DNA of 64,000 bases, from NCBI RefSeq assembly GCF_013402915.1, contig NC_050722.1, positions 372,001 through 436,000 on the forward strand. The letters run 5' to 3'. How positions within the stretch are numbered: position 1 is the first letter of the stretch; every line of letters begins with the position of its first letter. The translations under genes and the position numbers were made by a program. Positions 48,410-58,595 of the stretch are shown piece by piece. The notes under the pieces are model-generated. The model saw only the letters and a list, made by a program, of their open reading frames with translations, ran no database searches and was not told where the DNA came from. The DNA is from Zygotorulaspora mrakii. Its lineage: Eukaryota > Ascomycota > Saccharomycetes > Saccharomycetales > Saccharomycetaceae.

Positions 48410-50896
48410 ATGGATTTCATTGATTACGAGTCCTTTGCTGTAATAGATCAGTCAAGCGGGGAAGATGCAACTAACTCTTTACCCGAACCCTCGTCAACCC
48501 TCAACATATCGTCATTTCGAGAAGAATCTAAGACTCAACAAGACGAATTCAAGTTGCCTTACTTTCTGAATAATGGGACTGCAGATGAAAATGGTAAGAA
48601 GTCAAGCTTATATGACAAAATGGCGGTATATGCCAATTTGTCGATAGAATCATTGAATCTTAATGAACCAAAAACAAGCAAAAAAGAGCAACCTGTGGAT
48701 ACTGTACCTCAATTCAATGAACCAACAAAAGCTGCTTTGCCTAGTTCTGGTATTTCTGATTTTCTTTCAGGCAAGAGTTCTAAGACTACAGATGCAGCCA
48801 ATATGGTTTTATCTAGAAAACTCTCGAACGTCTTGACTGATTATATTTTGACTAATTATAAGAGTCGAACTCAATTGAGAAAATCTCTAGACTTTTTGGA
48901 AGAAAATGAAGACCAGTTGCCTTTTGATACAGAAAAGCTAATAGATTCAGGCTACATCGGGACATTAGCAAGGAGAAGTCTTCGGAGTGACATCGAAAAT
49001 GAGCTTTTGAAGGAGCATCTTATTGTACTGGAGGAATTTAGGCCTATAGTGAGAAGGATCAAGCGTTTTTCGAGCTCTGTCGAAACTATAAGAGTTGCTG
49101 GCGATGATATTCTCAAAGACAACGAATCGGTTGACGAGGACGAAGCTAGTGTCATGAATGAGTTAACTTCTTTGCATACAAACTTGAGTTCTTTACGCCT
49201 GAAGAAAAGTTTGTTAGTATCTTTGCAGAAACTTTTCTCTTTGACGCAAGTTGAGGACGACGTTATTTTTAACGGAACTGTCGATTTGGAATTTTTTAGA
49301 GTCGCTGACAAAGTATTGTCTATAAAAAAGCACGCAACCTATTTGTTATCCCTTCCTGATGCTAAGGCGGGTACCTCCTTGATAAACAAGCTCAACAACA
49401 CTTTGAAATCTATCAACAACAAGGTATACAACTACTTAGTTGACTTTATCTATCACTACGAGTCTAGTTCTAATTATTATGGTGAAAAGACTCTTGAAGT
49501 GAATACAAAAAAATTAAATGTTTTCCGAAAGGGTCTTATTTATTTGACAAATGATTTGGAGTATTTCAACGAGTTCTTGAAAAAAGTCACCACTGTTAGA
49601 TCAAAGATCGTTTTGGATGAGTTCCTGTCTGTATTTGACTACGACCCTAAAGATTCTTTACCCATAGCAATTTCAGCGCATGACCCATTACGCTATATTG
49701 GTGATGTTTTAGCAAGTGTTCATTCCTCAATTGCCAATGAAGCCGATTTTGTGAAATCATTGTTTCAGTTCCAAGTCACACAGTTGGAAGCTGGATCGGA
49801 AACAACAAAATTACAAAACGAAGAATATTTGGATTCTCTCGATGTAAAGCTTTTAAATCAAATTGTTCAATCCCTTTCAAATTCTTGTAGAATTAGAATA
49901 GAGCAGATTGTCAGATTTGAGGAGAACCCTGTTACCAACCTCGAAATTGTGAGGCTCTTGAAGTTGTACCAGATTATGTTTGAGAGAAAAGGAATAAATG
50001 CTCAAAGTTCAATCATCTCGAGTCTTAAAATGCTTGAAGTCCTTTCTAAGGAGAAAATTACAAACTCGTTTACAAAAATTATCGATGGTATATCGGCTAT
50101 AGGTAATGAAAACAACGATACCATGCCTCCTGAATGGCTCGCTGACTATATCAGTAGACTGGTAGAATTTTTTGAAGCATATGAAAGGGGTAAAGATTCT
50201 GACTCCAATGAGAATGATGCGCTTGCCAGTGCATCATTTCTTAAAAAGGCTGTGGAGGATCCAATTCAAAACAAACTTTCAAAAATGATACAAAATGAAT
50301 TTCCTACAGCAAGAAAAAATGAAGAAGTTAGATCTTCATTACTTACTATGCAAATCAACTGTTTCGATCTGATAAAATCTAGGTTGCAACCGTTTTCTAC
50401 AACTATATTCGCGCAAAACGAGGAAACATCAGCAATTTACCAAAAAATCACGGATAAATTACAGCAATTTATTAATCGCATGCTGGAGCTTCAAAACAAG
50501 CTTCTTTTCGAAAATAGCGGATTAGAGCTTTATTACAACTTATTGAATATGATCTTTCCTATAAGCTCTATCCAGGATGAATTGGATTATGACATGTACT
50601 TATCGCTTTCTGACAACGCATTAATGGAACTTGATACAATAATGAATAAGGTACATGCTAAGCTAACTGATTATCTTCCCCAAGCGCTTACGGACCTGCA
50701 GGAGAATTTATTATTCAGATTAACTTCTCCTTCTATCGCTGATGAAATCTCAGAGACCTGCTTTGAGAATCTCTTTAAATTTTACATTAATTTCAGAAGG
50801 ATTTTGATGCATCTCTACCCTGATAGAAAGGAAAAAATAACCAGCATCCTAAACTTTACCGAGGAAGAATTCAAAACATTGATAGGGCTAAATTGA
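48410..50896 (+). CDS. COG6: Conserved oligomeric Golgi complex subunit 6
   Basis: Cog6 belongs to lobe B of the COG tethering complex, which handles retrograde vesicles within the Golgi. The N-terminal 110 residues are polar. The conserved core starts at KLSNVLTDYILTNYKSRTQL (about residues 137-156), followed by the helical LRSDIENELLKEHLIVLEEF. The rest is helical throughout, as in other COG subunits, with no catalytic motif. Length 828 against 839 in S. cerevisiae. YNL041C by synteny. Confidence 0.93.
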   Translation: MDFIDYESFAVIDQSSGEDATNSLPEPSSTLNISSFREESKTQQDEFKLPYFLNNGTADENGKKSSLYDKMAVYANLSIESLNLNEPKTSKKEQPVDTVPQFNEPTKAALPSSGISDFLSGKSSKTTDAANMVLSRKLSNVLTDYILTNYKSRTQLRKSLDFLEENEDQLPFDTEKLIDSGYIGTLARRSLRSDIENELLKEHLIVLEEFRPIVRRIKRFSSSVETIRVAGDDILKDNESVDEDEASVMNELTSLHTNLSSLRLKKSLLVSLQKLFSLTQVEDDVIFNGTVDLEFFRVADKVLSIKKHATYLLSLPDAKAGTSLINKLNNTLKSINNKVYNYLVDFIYHYESSSNYYGEKTLEVNTKKLNVFRKGLIYLTNDLEYFNEFLKKVTTVRSKIVLDEFLSVFDYDPKDSLPIAISAHDPLRYIGDVLASVHSSIANEADFVKSLFQFQVTQLEAGSETTKLQNEEYLDSLDVKLLNQIVQSLSNSCRIRIEQIVRFEENPVTNLEIVRLLKLYQIMFERKGINAQSSIISSLKMLEVLSKEKITNSFTKIIDGISAIGNENNDTMPPEWLADYISRLVEFFEAYERGKDSDSNENDALASASFLKKAVEDPIQNKLSKMIQNEFPTARKNEEVRSSLLTMQINCFDLIKSRLQPFSTTIFAQNEETSAIYQKITDKLQQFINRMLELQNKLLFENSGLELYYNLLNMIFPISSIQDELDYDMYLSLSDNALMELDTIMNKVHAKLTDYLPQALTDLQENLLFRLTSPSIADEISETCFENLFKFYINFRRILMHLYPDRKEKITSILNFTEEEFKTLIGLN

Positions 50897-50947
50897 TTAT
50901 GTAAAAATAGCTTTTATCCCAATTTTTATGAACAGCTTAATTTTGTA

Positions 50948-52216
50948 TTATGTATTGATTTGACCTTCATGAACAGGATTTTGACCTCTTCCATATCCTT
51001 TGCTTTCGTAATAATCCATCGGATAATATTTATCGGTGAACATTACATCTTTTTGTAGCAAAACATTGGCTTCGTATGGGGTCAATAAGGGTTTGCTGAA
51101 TGCGTAACCCCAGTCAATAGACAATCGAGGGCACGCAACTTGGACAAAAACATCAATATCATCAAACATTGCGAGTTTCTGAGGAAAAATTTCGCTTAAT
51201 ATTATTTTAACGACTTTTTTACCGGAATCTTTTAATGAGTTCTCTAGCTTTTCTAAAGTTGCCAAATTTCCTTGTCTACCGAGAGCACCTAGGATTAATC
51301 CAAAAGTCTTTCCATGTCGTGCTGCATTGATCGCTTCAGATCTGAGTTCTACAAGTCTCTTTTGGTCATAGTATTCGCGAGTGAACTTTCTACTGTAAGG
51401 ATCGTATCTGAAAGCCGGAATTTCAGGATTGTGGATCATTGACGATTCTAAATGAAATCTTCCATCCCCAATATATACCATAGCATCTGTTTGTTTCTTA
51501 TCCAATCTTTGAGATGTACAACCCAAAACCTCACCCTTCGACAAAGGTCTAGTTTGCGGAGGAATGATGTATAACATATGGCCATCGTCATTGAGTAGTT
51601 TATCTTTTATGCTATGGATGGCTGGGTTGAATTGAATGGTTCCAAAAGTTGCTAAGCGTTCACCCTTAGCAAAATTCCTTTGTAAAGTCTTTATTATATG
51701 GTCTTCATTAATATTTATGGTTACGAACACATAGAGCACTTTAATTGAAGTGATATCTATAGGCACTAAACAGGAGTGTGCGTAATGTACCAAAAAATCA
51801 CAATCTAATGCACGCGCTGTATAATCATCAATGCAACATGCACCATAGGAAACATCCCCCATTACAACAGTTTCACAATTACAAAACTGCTCCAATATGT
51901 CACTTATAACCAAAGAGTACATCAGAAGACCTTCCGGCATTTGTAGCGCTACTCGTTTCGCAGAGTGCTTTTTGATATTCCAAATGGTCTTGTGCACCTC
52001 GAAGTTATAGTTTGGCGGTAATAATTTAACACTTTCATTGAGCTCCTTGTCATTTAAAATTTCATCTGGTATATGATTGATAGCTCTCGTAGCATTGATT
52101 CTGGTTCTTGGTCTATGAACTACCGCAGATTTGTCATTACCTGAGGAAGAGTTAGAATAATCATCTTTTTTGATGCCAACGAATCTTCTCCTGGCAGTTT
52201 TAGTCACTTCGGCCAT
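50948..52216 (-). CDS. DPH1: Diphthamide synthesis protein Dph1
   Basis: Dph1 with Dph2 forms the 4Fe-4S, non-canonical radical-AdoMet enzyme that transfers the 3-amino-3-carboxypropyl group to His699 of elongation factor 2, the first step of diphthamide synthesis. The three cluster cysteines are in YGACCIDDYTA (about residues 129-139), in the following CLVP segment region, and in ACPRLSIDWGYAF (about 358-370). VALQMPEGLLMYSLVISDIL (about 92-111) opens the conserved fold. Length 422 against 425. Divergent from SHQ1 over 179 bp; YIL103W by synteny. Confidence 0.95.
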   Translation of the reverse strand: MAEVTKTARRRFVGIKKDDYSNSSSGNDKSAVVHRPRTRINATRAINHIPDEILNDKELNESVKLLPPNYNFEVHKTIWNIKKHSAKRVALQMPEGLLMYSLVISDILEQFCNCETVVMGDVSYGACCIDDYTARALDCDFLVHYAHSCLVPIDITSIKVLYVFVTININEDHIIKTLQRNFAKGERLATFGTIQFNPAIHSIKDKLLNDDGHMLYIIPPQTRPLSKGEVLGCTSQRLDKKQTDAMVYIGDGRFHLESSMIHNPEIPAFRYDPYSRKFTREYYDQKRLVELRSEAINAARHGKTFGLILGALGRQGNLATLEKLENSLKDSGKKVVKIILSEIFPQKLAMFDDIDVFVQVACPRLSIDWGYAFSKPLLTPYEANVLLQKDVMFTDKYYPMDYYESKGYGRGQNPVHEGQINT

Positions 52217-52395
52217 CCTAGTTGTGCAGTCTGTGTAAACGCACAGGTCTTCATCGGCTACAAGAAACTTGAGTATATTTTTTTAATAGCCATAACAAAT
52301 TTTTCAATTTTAGAAGGTCCGTCCTGTCCGTAAGTTAAAAAATCGATGAGCATCTTACAGAGAATGTTGATGAAATAAAACCAAAACGACCAAAG

Positions 52396-53874
52396 ATGTT
52401 GACACCCAAGTTTGAAGTAACTCAGGATGATGAATTTGTGTTTGTGACTGTTATAATATCCAGTATACGTTTCAATGCTGCCGGTCTTGAAATGGTAGTG
52501 AACGACAATGTGTTCGTTTTTCACTTGTCTCCCTACTATCTGAGGTTAAGATTCCCATATAACATTGTTGATGATGAAAGATCGACCGCAAAGTATCAAG
52601 CAGGCAATGAAACCATCAAAATTCAACTACCGAAGGAGGAGAAGGGTAAGTTCTTCGAAGATTTAGATGTGCCCACGAAATTGCTGGCACGCCAAGGCGA
52701 TTTGATTGGTGCTGATACAATTGACGAGAACAAAAAAGAGGCCACTGGGCCACTTATTCAGGAAATTGACGTTACACCTAAAACTTTGGAGGTTGAGAAT
52801 ATTCAATCAGTGGGAGAAGCATTCAATTGGGAAATCGAGCAGACGCCACATGATGTCGCAGATGGTTTGTTAGCTATAAAGTATGGATTTGAAAATCAAT
52901 ATAATAGTATAATACAAGTATCAGTATCAAATGGGAACGACATTAATGAATTAAATGATCCGGAACATACCTCAGCCAACGATCGCGTTGAAGAGCGACT
53001 ACAGAAAGAAAACTTGAAGTTTGATCCTGAATACTACGTCTCTGAATATATGATTTTTAAACACGAATCACCAGAAGATCTAGAAATCAATGGAATACAG
53101 GAGATATTAAAATACACACCACCTGTGGTTAAGGAGTACTTAAAATGGTATAAAAAGAGTAATGAAGATGATAAAGCTATGCCAGTTGAATTTACAGAAA
53201 AGGAGCAAAATCAAATGCATGAAAATATACCGCGTAAAGAATATTTAGTTAGTGATGCCAAAAGATTGTACATTACTATTTTGAGCTTACTTTTTGCACA
53301 CGTTTTCACTCTCTTAGAAACTGAGGGTACCCAAAATCCAGAGATACCGTGGACGATCGGAAAGCTAACACCACAAATATCATCTTTGGATCAACAACTT
53401 TTAACTGACGATGCAATCAAATATCATTCAATAATAAAAGCTGCCATTGTGACAGGTATTAGAAGATCATTAAGTTATCCACTTCATAGGAACTATGAGT
53501 TGTCTTTGAAGGCATGGACTTTTGTATACTACCTTCTTCGTGGTGGTAAAAGGTTGGTCATTAAGTGTTTGCTGAATATTCATGAAGTGTTTAGGTATCA
53601 TGACGTCTATTACGTCTATAATAAAATGTTATTGGATGACCTATGCTCGTGGTTCATATCGCAGGGAAATGAAACCGTCATTAAAAGTCTCGCGATAGAA
53701 ACGAAGAAGGAGATTGATCTACTAACCAAAGAAGACATCGGCTTTGAATGCATGTCAGATTTCAATCCTGAAACGGGGGAACCAATTTGGGAAAACATGA
53801 CAATAAAAGAAATGGAAATTTTGGCAGAAATTCAATACCAAGAGTCTCAGTTGGCGTCTGATCAACAATCGTGA
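52396..53874 (+). CDS. SHQ1: H/ACA snoRNP assembly chaperone Shq1
   Basis: Shq1 binds the pseudouridine synthase Cbf5 before it joins H/ACA RNA, acting as an RNA mimic. The N-terminal CS (p23-like) domain is [20 protein letters not shown] onward (residues 1-90). The helical SHQ1-specific domain covers about 230-460, with [38 protein letters not shown] and [24 protein letters not shown] segments. The C-terminus is acidic and polar. Length 492 against 507. YIL104C by synteny. Confidence 0.94.
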   Translation: MLTPKFEVTQDDEFVFVTVIISSIRFNAAGLEMVVNDNVFVFHLSPYYLRLRFPYNIVDDERSTAKYQAGNETIKIQLPKEEKGKFFEDLDVPTKLLARQGDLIGADTIDENKKEATGPLIQEIDVTPKTLEVENIQSVGEAFNWEIEQTPHDVADGLLAIKYGFENQYNSIIQVSVSNGNDINELNDPEHTSANDRVEERLQKENLKFDPEYYVSEYMIFKHESPEDLEINGIQEILKYTPPVVKEYLKWYKKSNEDDKAMPVEFTEKEQNQMHENIPRKEYLVSDAKRLYITILSLLFAHVFTLLETEGTQNPEIPWTIGKLTPQISSLDQQLLTDDAIKYHSIIKAAIVTGIRRSLSYPLHRNYELSLKAWTFVYYLLRGGKRLVIKCLLNIHEVFRYHDVYYVYNKMLLDDLCSWFISQGNETVIKSLAIETKKEIDLLTKEDIGFECMSDFNPETGEPIWENMTIKEMEILAEIQYQESQLASDQQS

Positions 53875-53899
53875 AATATTTATATATTGCATTTTTCCT

Positions 53900-55039
53900 T
53901 TAAGAATTGTTCAACAACTTTGCAACGGGATTAAGAGCTTTGATATCGGTAGAATCGGAGGCTTTGCGCACAGGACTTTCATTTCTACTGCTACTTTCAC
54001 TGCATGTTTTTTCATCGTATTCGTGATGTTTTTCGTGACTTGATCTTCCTTGCATATCTCGCTGTTTCGCCTCATCTATAACATTCAAATCTATCACACC
54101 AAATGAGGAAGCAGATCTTGTTCTTCTATGTTTCTTGGCTACGCCGGAAGGTTTCCGTAGCGTCGTAGCGTTAGTATTACCATTGCTAGGTGCGTGGCTT
54201 TTGTTGTTTGACGTTGTGGTAGTGTGAGAACTGCTGAACGTCAAAGCTTGTGGGTTAGATGTGGACGCTGTAGTGGGTATGGTCGATTGAGTACTACTAT
54301 TTTCCGCATCTTCCTTGTTGAAACTTAATATTGAAGTCATTCCGGAAGGTATCGTAGCATTATATAACTTTGTAATGGGCAGCGAAAGGTTGCGATTGTG
54401 GTACGTTGATTTCCTAGAAAACGGCGACTCCGCTGTATGATTGTCTTCTTCTTTTATTACGATAGAGTCGTTCAAAGCTGCAACGGCTGACGCGCCAATC
54501 CTTGCAGGTGAATTAGTTCTCCAGCTCGAAAGCTCCCTGGAGCTGTTAGTCAGTGATACAGGTCTCGGTAGCAGATTACTCCCGGCAGGAGGGAACCTAT
54601 AGCTGAGGGGCTGTCTGCTCAGAGAGTCTGCGCCTCCAGATCCTGACTCTAGTGAGCTAGATCGGCCATTTTTAGTCGCATTTCGCGACAGTGGAGGAGC
54701 CGAAGGCGTCGGATTCGTCCCAGCACCGCTCTTCGCTACCGCAGGTACCGCAGGTACGTGAGAGGACTCTGCACTAAACAGCCTGCTTATCTCCTGCGAG
54801 GGAACGCCCAGGTCCCTCGCCAGTTTGAACAGCTCGATCGACCTGTTTATATTCTCCAGTCTGTAGTACTGCTGCTTCGTCCTCTCCTGCTCAACTTTGT
54901 AGTCCAGAGCCCTCTCAATCGCTCTCTCGCTTATGTCGCTGTCCTTCAGCTTCGTCCCGAACAAGACCTCCATCAGCGACTTGGGTTGCTGCTGCTGCTC
55001 GTCATCCATTGGCGAGTTTGAGTTGTTTGGCGTGTTCAT
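53900..55039 (-). CDS. BOP3: Probable Bop3 orthologue, Ser/Asn-rich protein of unknown mechanism
   Basis: Assigned mainly by position: it lies between COG6 and YIP3 in the orientation of YNL042W, which encodes a protein of similar size (396; here 379). In S. cerevisiae BOP3 is linked to methylmercury resistance and suppresses pam1/slv3 phenotypes; no enzyme activity is known. A helical N-terminal part (about 20-85: SLMEVLFGTKLKDSDISERA, then KVEQERTKQQYYRLENI) is followed by a long Ser/Thr/Asn-rich disordered region. KKHRRTRSASSFGVIDLNVI (about 305-324) is a conserved-looking basic/hydrophobic motif with a likely phosphosite. Confidence 0.6.
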   Translation of the reverse strand: MNTPNNSNSPMDDEQQQQPKSLMEVLFGTKLKDSDISERAIERALDYKVEQERTKQQYYRLENINRSIELFKLARDLGVPSQEISRLFSAESSHVPAVPAVAKSGAGTNPTPSAPPLSRNATKNGRSSSLESGSGGADSLSRQPLSYRFPPAGSNLLPRPVSLTNSSRELSSWRTNSPARIGASAVAALNDSIVIKEEDNHTAESPFSRKSTYHNRNLSLPITKLYNATIPSGMTSILSFNKEDAENSSTQSTIPTTASTSNPQALTFSSSHTTTTSNNKSHAPSNGNTNATTLRKPSGVAKKHRRTRSASSFGVIDLNVIDEAKQRDMQGRSSHEKHHEYDEKTCSESSSRNESPVRKASDSTDIKALNPVAKLLNNS

Positions 55040-55582
55040 CTAGAAAAAAATAAAAAAAGGAAAGAAAACGAAACTCTTGTCCATTTGTTCCACCTTATCT
55101 TCCACCTCAAACCGAACTTCCACAGCTCCGTAATTCTGCTAGCACAGTTGTTGTTTAGATCTTTCAACCCACCCTACGCATCTGCTCCAGAGTCACAACT
55201 TCTTGAACTAAAAAACCTGGGCTCAAAAATAAATATATATTGCTTGACCGGGAGCATCCTTCCAAATTTTGCATAGAACGAATATTCCGAAGCCTACAAG
55301 TGCAATTTAGATCGAAGATGTGCCCCTTCGGGAAATATTCCAAACTAGTACTAAGGAACCGTTTTGTGCGATTTTAATGAAAATTACTCACGAAATAACA
55401 CAGCCAGCAATTCCCGACAACGATATTTGGCATGGCATGCCCAAACAAGGACGACAGCAATTGTAAGAAATGACGGTAAAAAAATGTTTCTTGTAAAATT
55501 TGTATTCTATGTAAAGCGGGTACTGCTGAATATATAGTGCCCTCAGTAGACAGGAAAATAGCGGGCCAGCTGTACTGGCGAG
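55040..55582. other. BOP3 promoter and YIP3 3' region
   Basis: A 543-bp gap between two minus-strand genes. T-rich near the BOP3 start, otherwise unremarkable; no gene or RNA recognised. Confidence 0.5.
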
Positions 55583-56228
55583 TTATACCGTCTCTTCTTC
55601 GAACACGGTCTCGATTGGCTTTTCCATAAAGGAGGCGTGGCCGAATACAGTAACGGCAGAGGCACCGATCAACCACAGCAAGGTCGAAATGGGCGATGCC
55701 AAGAACCCTAGCGGGATGGCTACAAACATGACGGCTGTGTAGAGCTGGTTGGTCTTGAGTGTGCCGAAGGGGGTGACTAGGTCTTGGCCGTTCAACTTGT
55801 TGATACCAGCGAGACTGAGAAACACAAAGACGATGACGAAGAGCAGCAGCGGCTTGGTCAACAAAGTGTAGATACTCAGCAACGCGATGATGGCAGCGTA
55901 GTTGGTCGAGTAGTACTTCAAGTTGTATGAAACGCGAGACTGCAAGTCAGCGAAATTCTGCGGCTTGGAGACGTTCTTGACATTGAAAAACTCCTGTGGA
56001 GGACGAATCGAGGACAATCTGCTTTGTATGTTGTTGAACTCGCTCTTGATCTTGTCCATGGACAGGTTCTCGGTGAAACGGGACACTTGCTGCAAGCACT
56101 CAAGTTAGTAAAAATACGTTCGCTTTCATCATTGCCATTGCGATCACTGGGGCTACCACGCAGCTTGGTGCTGCTGGACGACGGGACGAAGTGCGACTAC
56201 ATACTGCTAGCGTACCTAGTTGGTTCAT
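55583..56228 (-). CDS. YIP3: PRA1-family Golgi/ER membrane protein Yip3, two exons
   Basis: Yip3 (PRA1/prenylated Rab acceptor family) binds Rab GTPases and acts in ER-Golgi traffic. Exon 1 is 56228-56205 (minus) and encodes MNQLGTLA; exon 2 is 56089-55583, starting QVSRFTENLS. The product has 176 residues, the same as in S. cerevisiae, whose N-terminus is nearly the same and whose gene also has an intron at this place. The PRA1 domain has YNLKYYSTNYAAIIALLSIY (about 64-83) and two pairs of hydrophobic helices, with the conserved end GHASFMEKPIETVFEEETV. Confidence 0.95.
56090..56204 (-). other. Spliceosomal intron in YIP3 (115 nt)
   Basis: On the minus strand: donor GTATGT (56204-56199), perfect branch motif TACTAAC (56110-56104) and acceptor TTGCAG ending at 56090. 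Phase 0 between Ala8 and Gln9. Confidence 0.93.
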
Positions 56229-57197
56229 TTTCGGCCTGTTTCAGTGCGGGAGATCTAAAGTTGTTGTATATTTTCGATCATGCTCTCTCATATGTTATGT
56301 TTACTTGTTTACGCCATTGTACCAGTTCGTGGCATTAACGCGATCTATGCACACGAAAGGTGTCCAAAAAATTTGTTTTTCGGGCGGGGCTCTGCTGAAA
56401 AACGGCATTCTTCGCCCTTTCAGCTTATAGCTATAATATAAAAGAATATACAGAGCTACGGGACGTTGGGAAACTTGAATCTCAGTAGCGAGTTAGAAAG
56501 TTTCCAACTCATAGCTGGATGGTCGTCTGGCGTTCAGCGGCGTTAGCGCAAGCTGACTCGCCTAAGGCGCTGTCCAGCCTCGGATGACCCAAACGGCACT
56601 ACTTGCCATCGCTTATTTAGTGGAGCTATTCTTGTATCTTTCGTAAAAGTCTCACGTAACAGCATAGCCAGATGATGCAACAATGCCGGATACCGTGAAT
56701 ATGATTTGCAACTGCTAGATATTGCGTAGATATTGCAGTTTCGAGGGCAACTCCATTGCCTCTTGGGCTCGGCAGCCTGAGAGCCTAAAGCATCAGAACG
56801 CATGAGCTGTTTAACTTTCCATGCAGAGCAGCTGGAAACAATAGCATGTGAAGTCGAGGGATATCTTGGGCTGTGTGGGATGGTTGTTTTCAGGCTATGT
56901 GCCAACCGAGTAGCCTCTTTTCAGATGGACAACCAGCATTTATATATTTGCAACAAACAGCGAGTTGAACCGAAAGCACTCTCGTATTGTTGGGATGGTT
57001 GCCATGTAGGTGCTTCAGACTCACAGATGGCTGCCGCGAAGCATGTTAAGGGGAGGTATGGATACGTGAATGCAAACAATACTTCAATTGCACTGTATAA
57101 TCTGATGAATCAGTCACTTACGAGCTTTGATCACGGCTTTTCATGCAACAAAACAATTATATCAACTTGGGCAATCAGTAGGAGGACATACAGACAC

Positions 57198-57229
57198 GAT
57201 ACATTGATACATTGATACATTGATCCATT
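57198..57229. repeat. Four tandem copies of an 8-bp unit
   Basis: The unit GATACATT is repeated three times and followed by a variant GATCCATT. It overlaps the 3' end of the orphan 137-codon frame. A minisatellite-like slippage product. Confidence 0.8.
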
Positions 57230-57578
57230 GTTGTCTTGACAGTCCACAAAAGGTGCAGTTTACTGAGAAAGAGCAGTGGAAAATGGAACACACTGGCGTA
57301 CAACATCATTTTTGCGTCAGATGGCGTAGAAATAGCTCCAATATGGCACTGAGTTGTTACTTAAAACGCAACCTCATGAAGCTCAAGAAATACAACAAAC
57401 ATCTTTAACGTGCAGAGTCCCGGTGTACCATTAAAAAGCTGCATTTCCTGGTTGAAAACATTGGCCGTTGGTTAAGAACACTTGTTGTAGTTCCTGTTTG
57501 TAACTGCTACAAACATGGCGCGCGGGAAACGACTGGCGGCTAAACGACATAATCAACAGAAATACCAACTAACAGAAA

Positions 57579-57956
57579 CTAATACGAAACACGTTTGAAC
57601 ATTTGAACAATGACACATGAGTACGAGTATAGCTTTGTTATCGGAAGTGTCCCTTGGCCGGAAAACAGCGAGCCCAAAACGAGCTGCCATTTCAGTAACA
57701 CAGAAACAAGTCCCAGCAGATCGTGCACTATGAACACTGAGGCCATAATCGCGCCAAACGCTAGAACAGTAAGGAAGCACAAAAATACTACAGAAGATAC
57801 GGGCAGATCCTTCAGATGTTGCAGACTTCTGCTTATCCTATCCTGTGATGGCTTCCGTTTCTGCTTTTGTGTCAATCCTACATGCCATTTGCTCCAACCC
57901 CGTCTAATAGGTCTCACGCTCTCCCGCTTCGTTAACCATATGCTTCTGATACTCAT
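57579..57956 (-). CDS. Candidate two-helix membrane protein (possible YNL046W orthologue)
   Basis: A 125-residue frame with an ATG start. A basic N-terminal half (RSIWLTKRESVRPIRRGW) precedes two hydrophobic segments: VSSVVFLCFLTVLAFGAIMA (about residues 55-74) and LLGLVSVLLKWQLVLGSLF (about 81-99). S. cerevisiae YNL046W, an uncharacterised ER membrane protein of 172 residues, lies on the same relative strand between YIP3 and SLM2, so the place and topology agree. I could not confirm sequence similarity. The shorter length could mean a missed first exon. Confidence 0.45.
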   Translation of the reverse strand: MSIRSIWLTKRESVRPIRRGWSKWHVGLTQKQKRKPSQDRISRSLQHLKDLPVSSVVFLCFLTVLAFGAIMASVFIVHDLLGLVSVLLKWQLVLGSLFSGQGTLPITKLYSYSCVIVQMFKRVSY

Positions 57957-58019
57957 CCAACTACCTGATCAGTGTTGTAATTGGGTATCAGCGTTCATGA
58001 CCCTCATCTTCCCTGCTGC

Positions 58020-58273
58020 TTATAACGCTGCCCCATTAATTTGAATGGCTGGCTTATCAAAATAGTCACCCGGCTCTGGAAGGTAAGCATTGTTCTGTGC
58101 ATTTACCAATGGGATTGGATCCCTAGGAGCTCCAAGCCCCGGGAACCTGGGGCCTGGATAGTTTAGACAGTAAAGCTCATTAGCAGTCGCTTCTGAGACA
58201 AACTGGTATCCTTGTTGACTAATTTGAGAAACTTCAGTAGAGCAAAGTGGGCTCTTTTTTTTGACATTTTCAT
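58020..58273 (-). pseudogene. Unidentified small reading frame requiring a -1 shift at an A8 run
   Basis: On the minus strand ATG (58273) opens MKMSKK, then reaches a run of eight A (58262-58255). The zero frame ends after about 35 further codons. The -1 frame continues as KSPLCSTEVSQISQQGY, later NYPGPRFPGLGAPRDPIPLV and PEPGDYFDKPAIQ, to TAA at 58020; about 84 residues in all. The codons sit as TCA AAA AAA AGA, so a -1 slip on A AAA AAA would join them. There is no upstream ATG or acceptor signal for the second frame. It may be a frameshifted relic, an assembly error in the homopolymer, or a programmed shift. I do not recognise the family. Confidence 0.35.
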
Positions 58274-58595
58274 AGAAATTTTAGTCCTCAAGCTGCAGGG
58301 CGTTCTATGCGTGGTGATAAAAATTTCGAGAGATACCTTCTTTGAAACTCAGCAAGGGCGCAAAGGATAGCAAAAGAACACTACTACTTTTCGGAAGTGT
58401 ACGGTATTGAGAGTCATTGCCAGGTATAGGGAGATATAGGACGAGTTATTTACCACTGTAGCTTTTAACGGTTGAAGCACGTTAAGTTTATAATCCGTAT
58501 AGTCACCGAATCGTTACCTCCGTTGCTTCAAAGTTTGCTTAAGAGACTTTCGACCTAGCACAGAGGTGGTGGGCACGTTTTAGAATCGAGGTATC

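Larger units (their letters stand above)
56229..58595. other. Gene-poor 2.4-kb region between YIP3 and the SLM gene
   Basis: In S. cerevisiae LAP2 and YNL046W lie in this interval. LAP2 is absent: no HEXXH or GGMEN-type peptidase motif is visible. Candidate content is a two-helix membrane protein at 57579-57956 (minus), a shift-requiring small frame at 58020-58273 (minus), an orphan ATG frame of 137 codons at 56802-57215 (plus; no homology recognised, low confidence) and a short tandem repeat at 57198-57229. The remainder appears non-coding. Confidence 0.5.

Noticed and set aside
56543..56905. 120-codon minus-strand frame between YIP3 and SLM
   Set aside because: Ser/Arg/Pro-rich with no domain, overlaps another chance frame on the plus strand; neither can be preferred.
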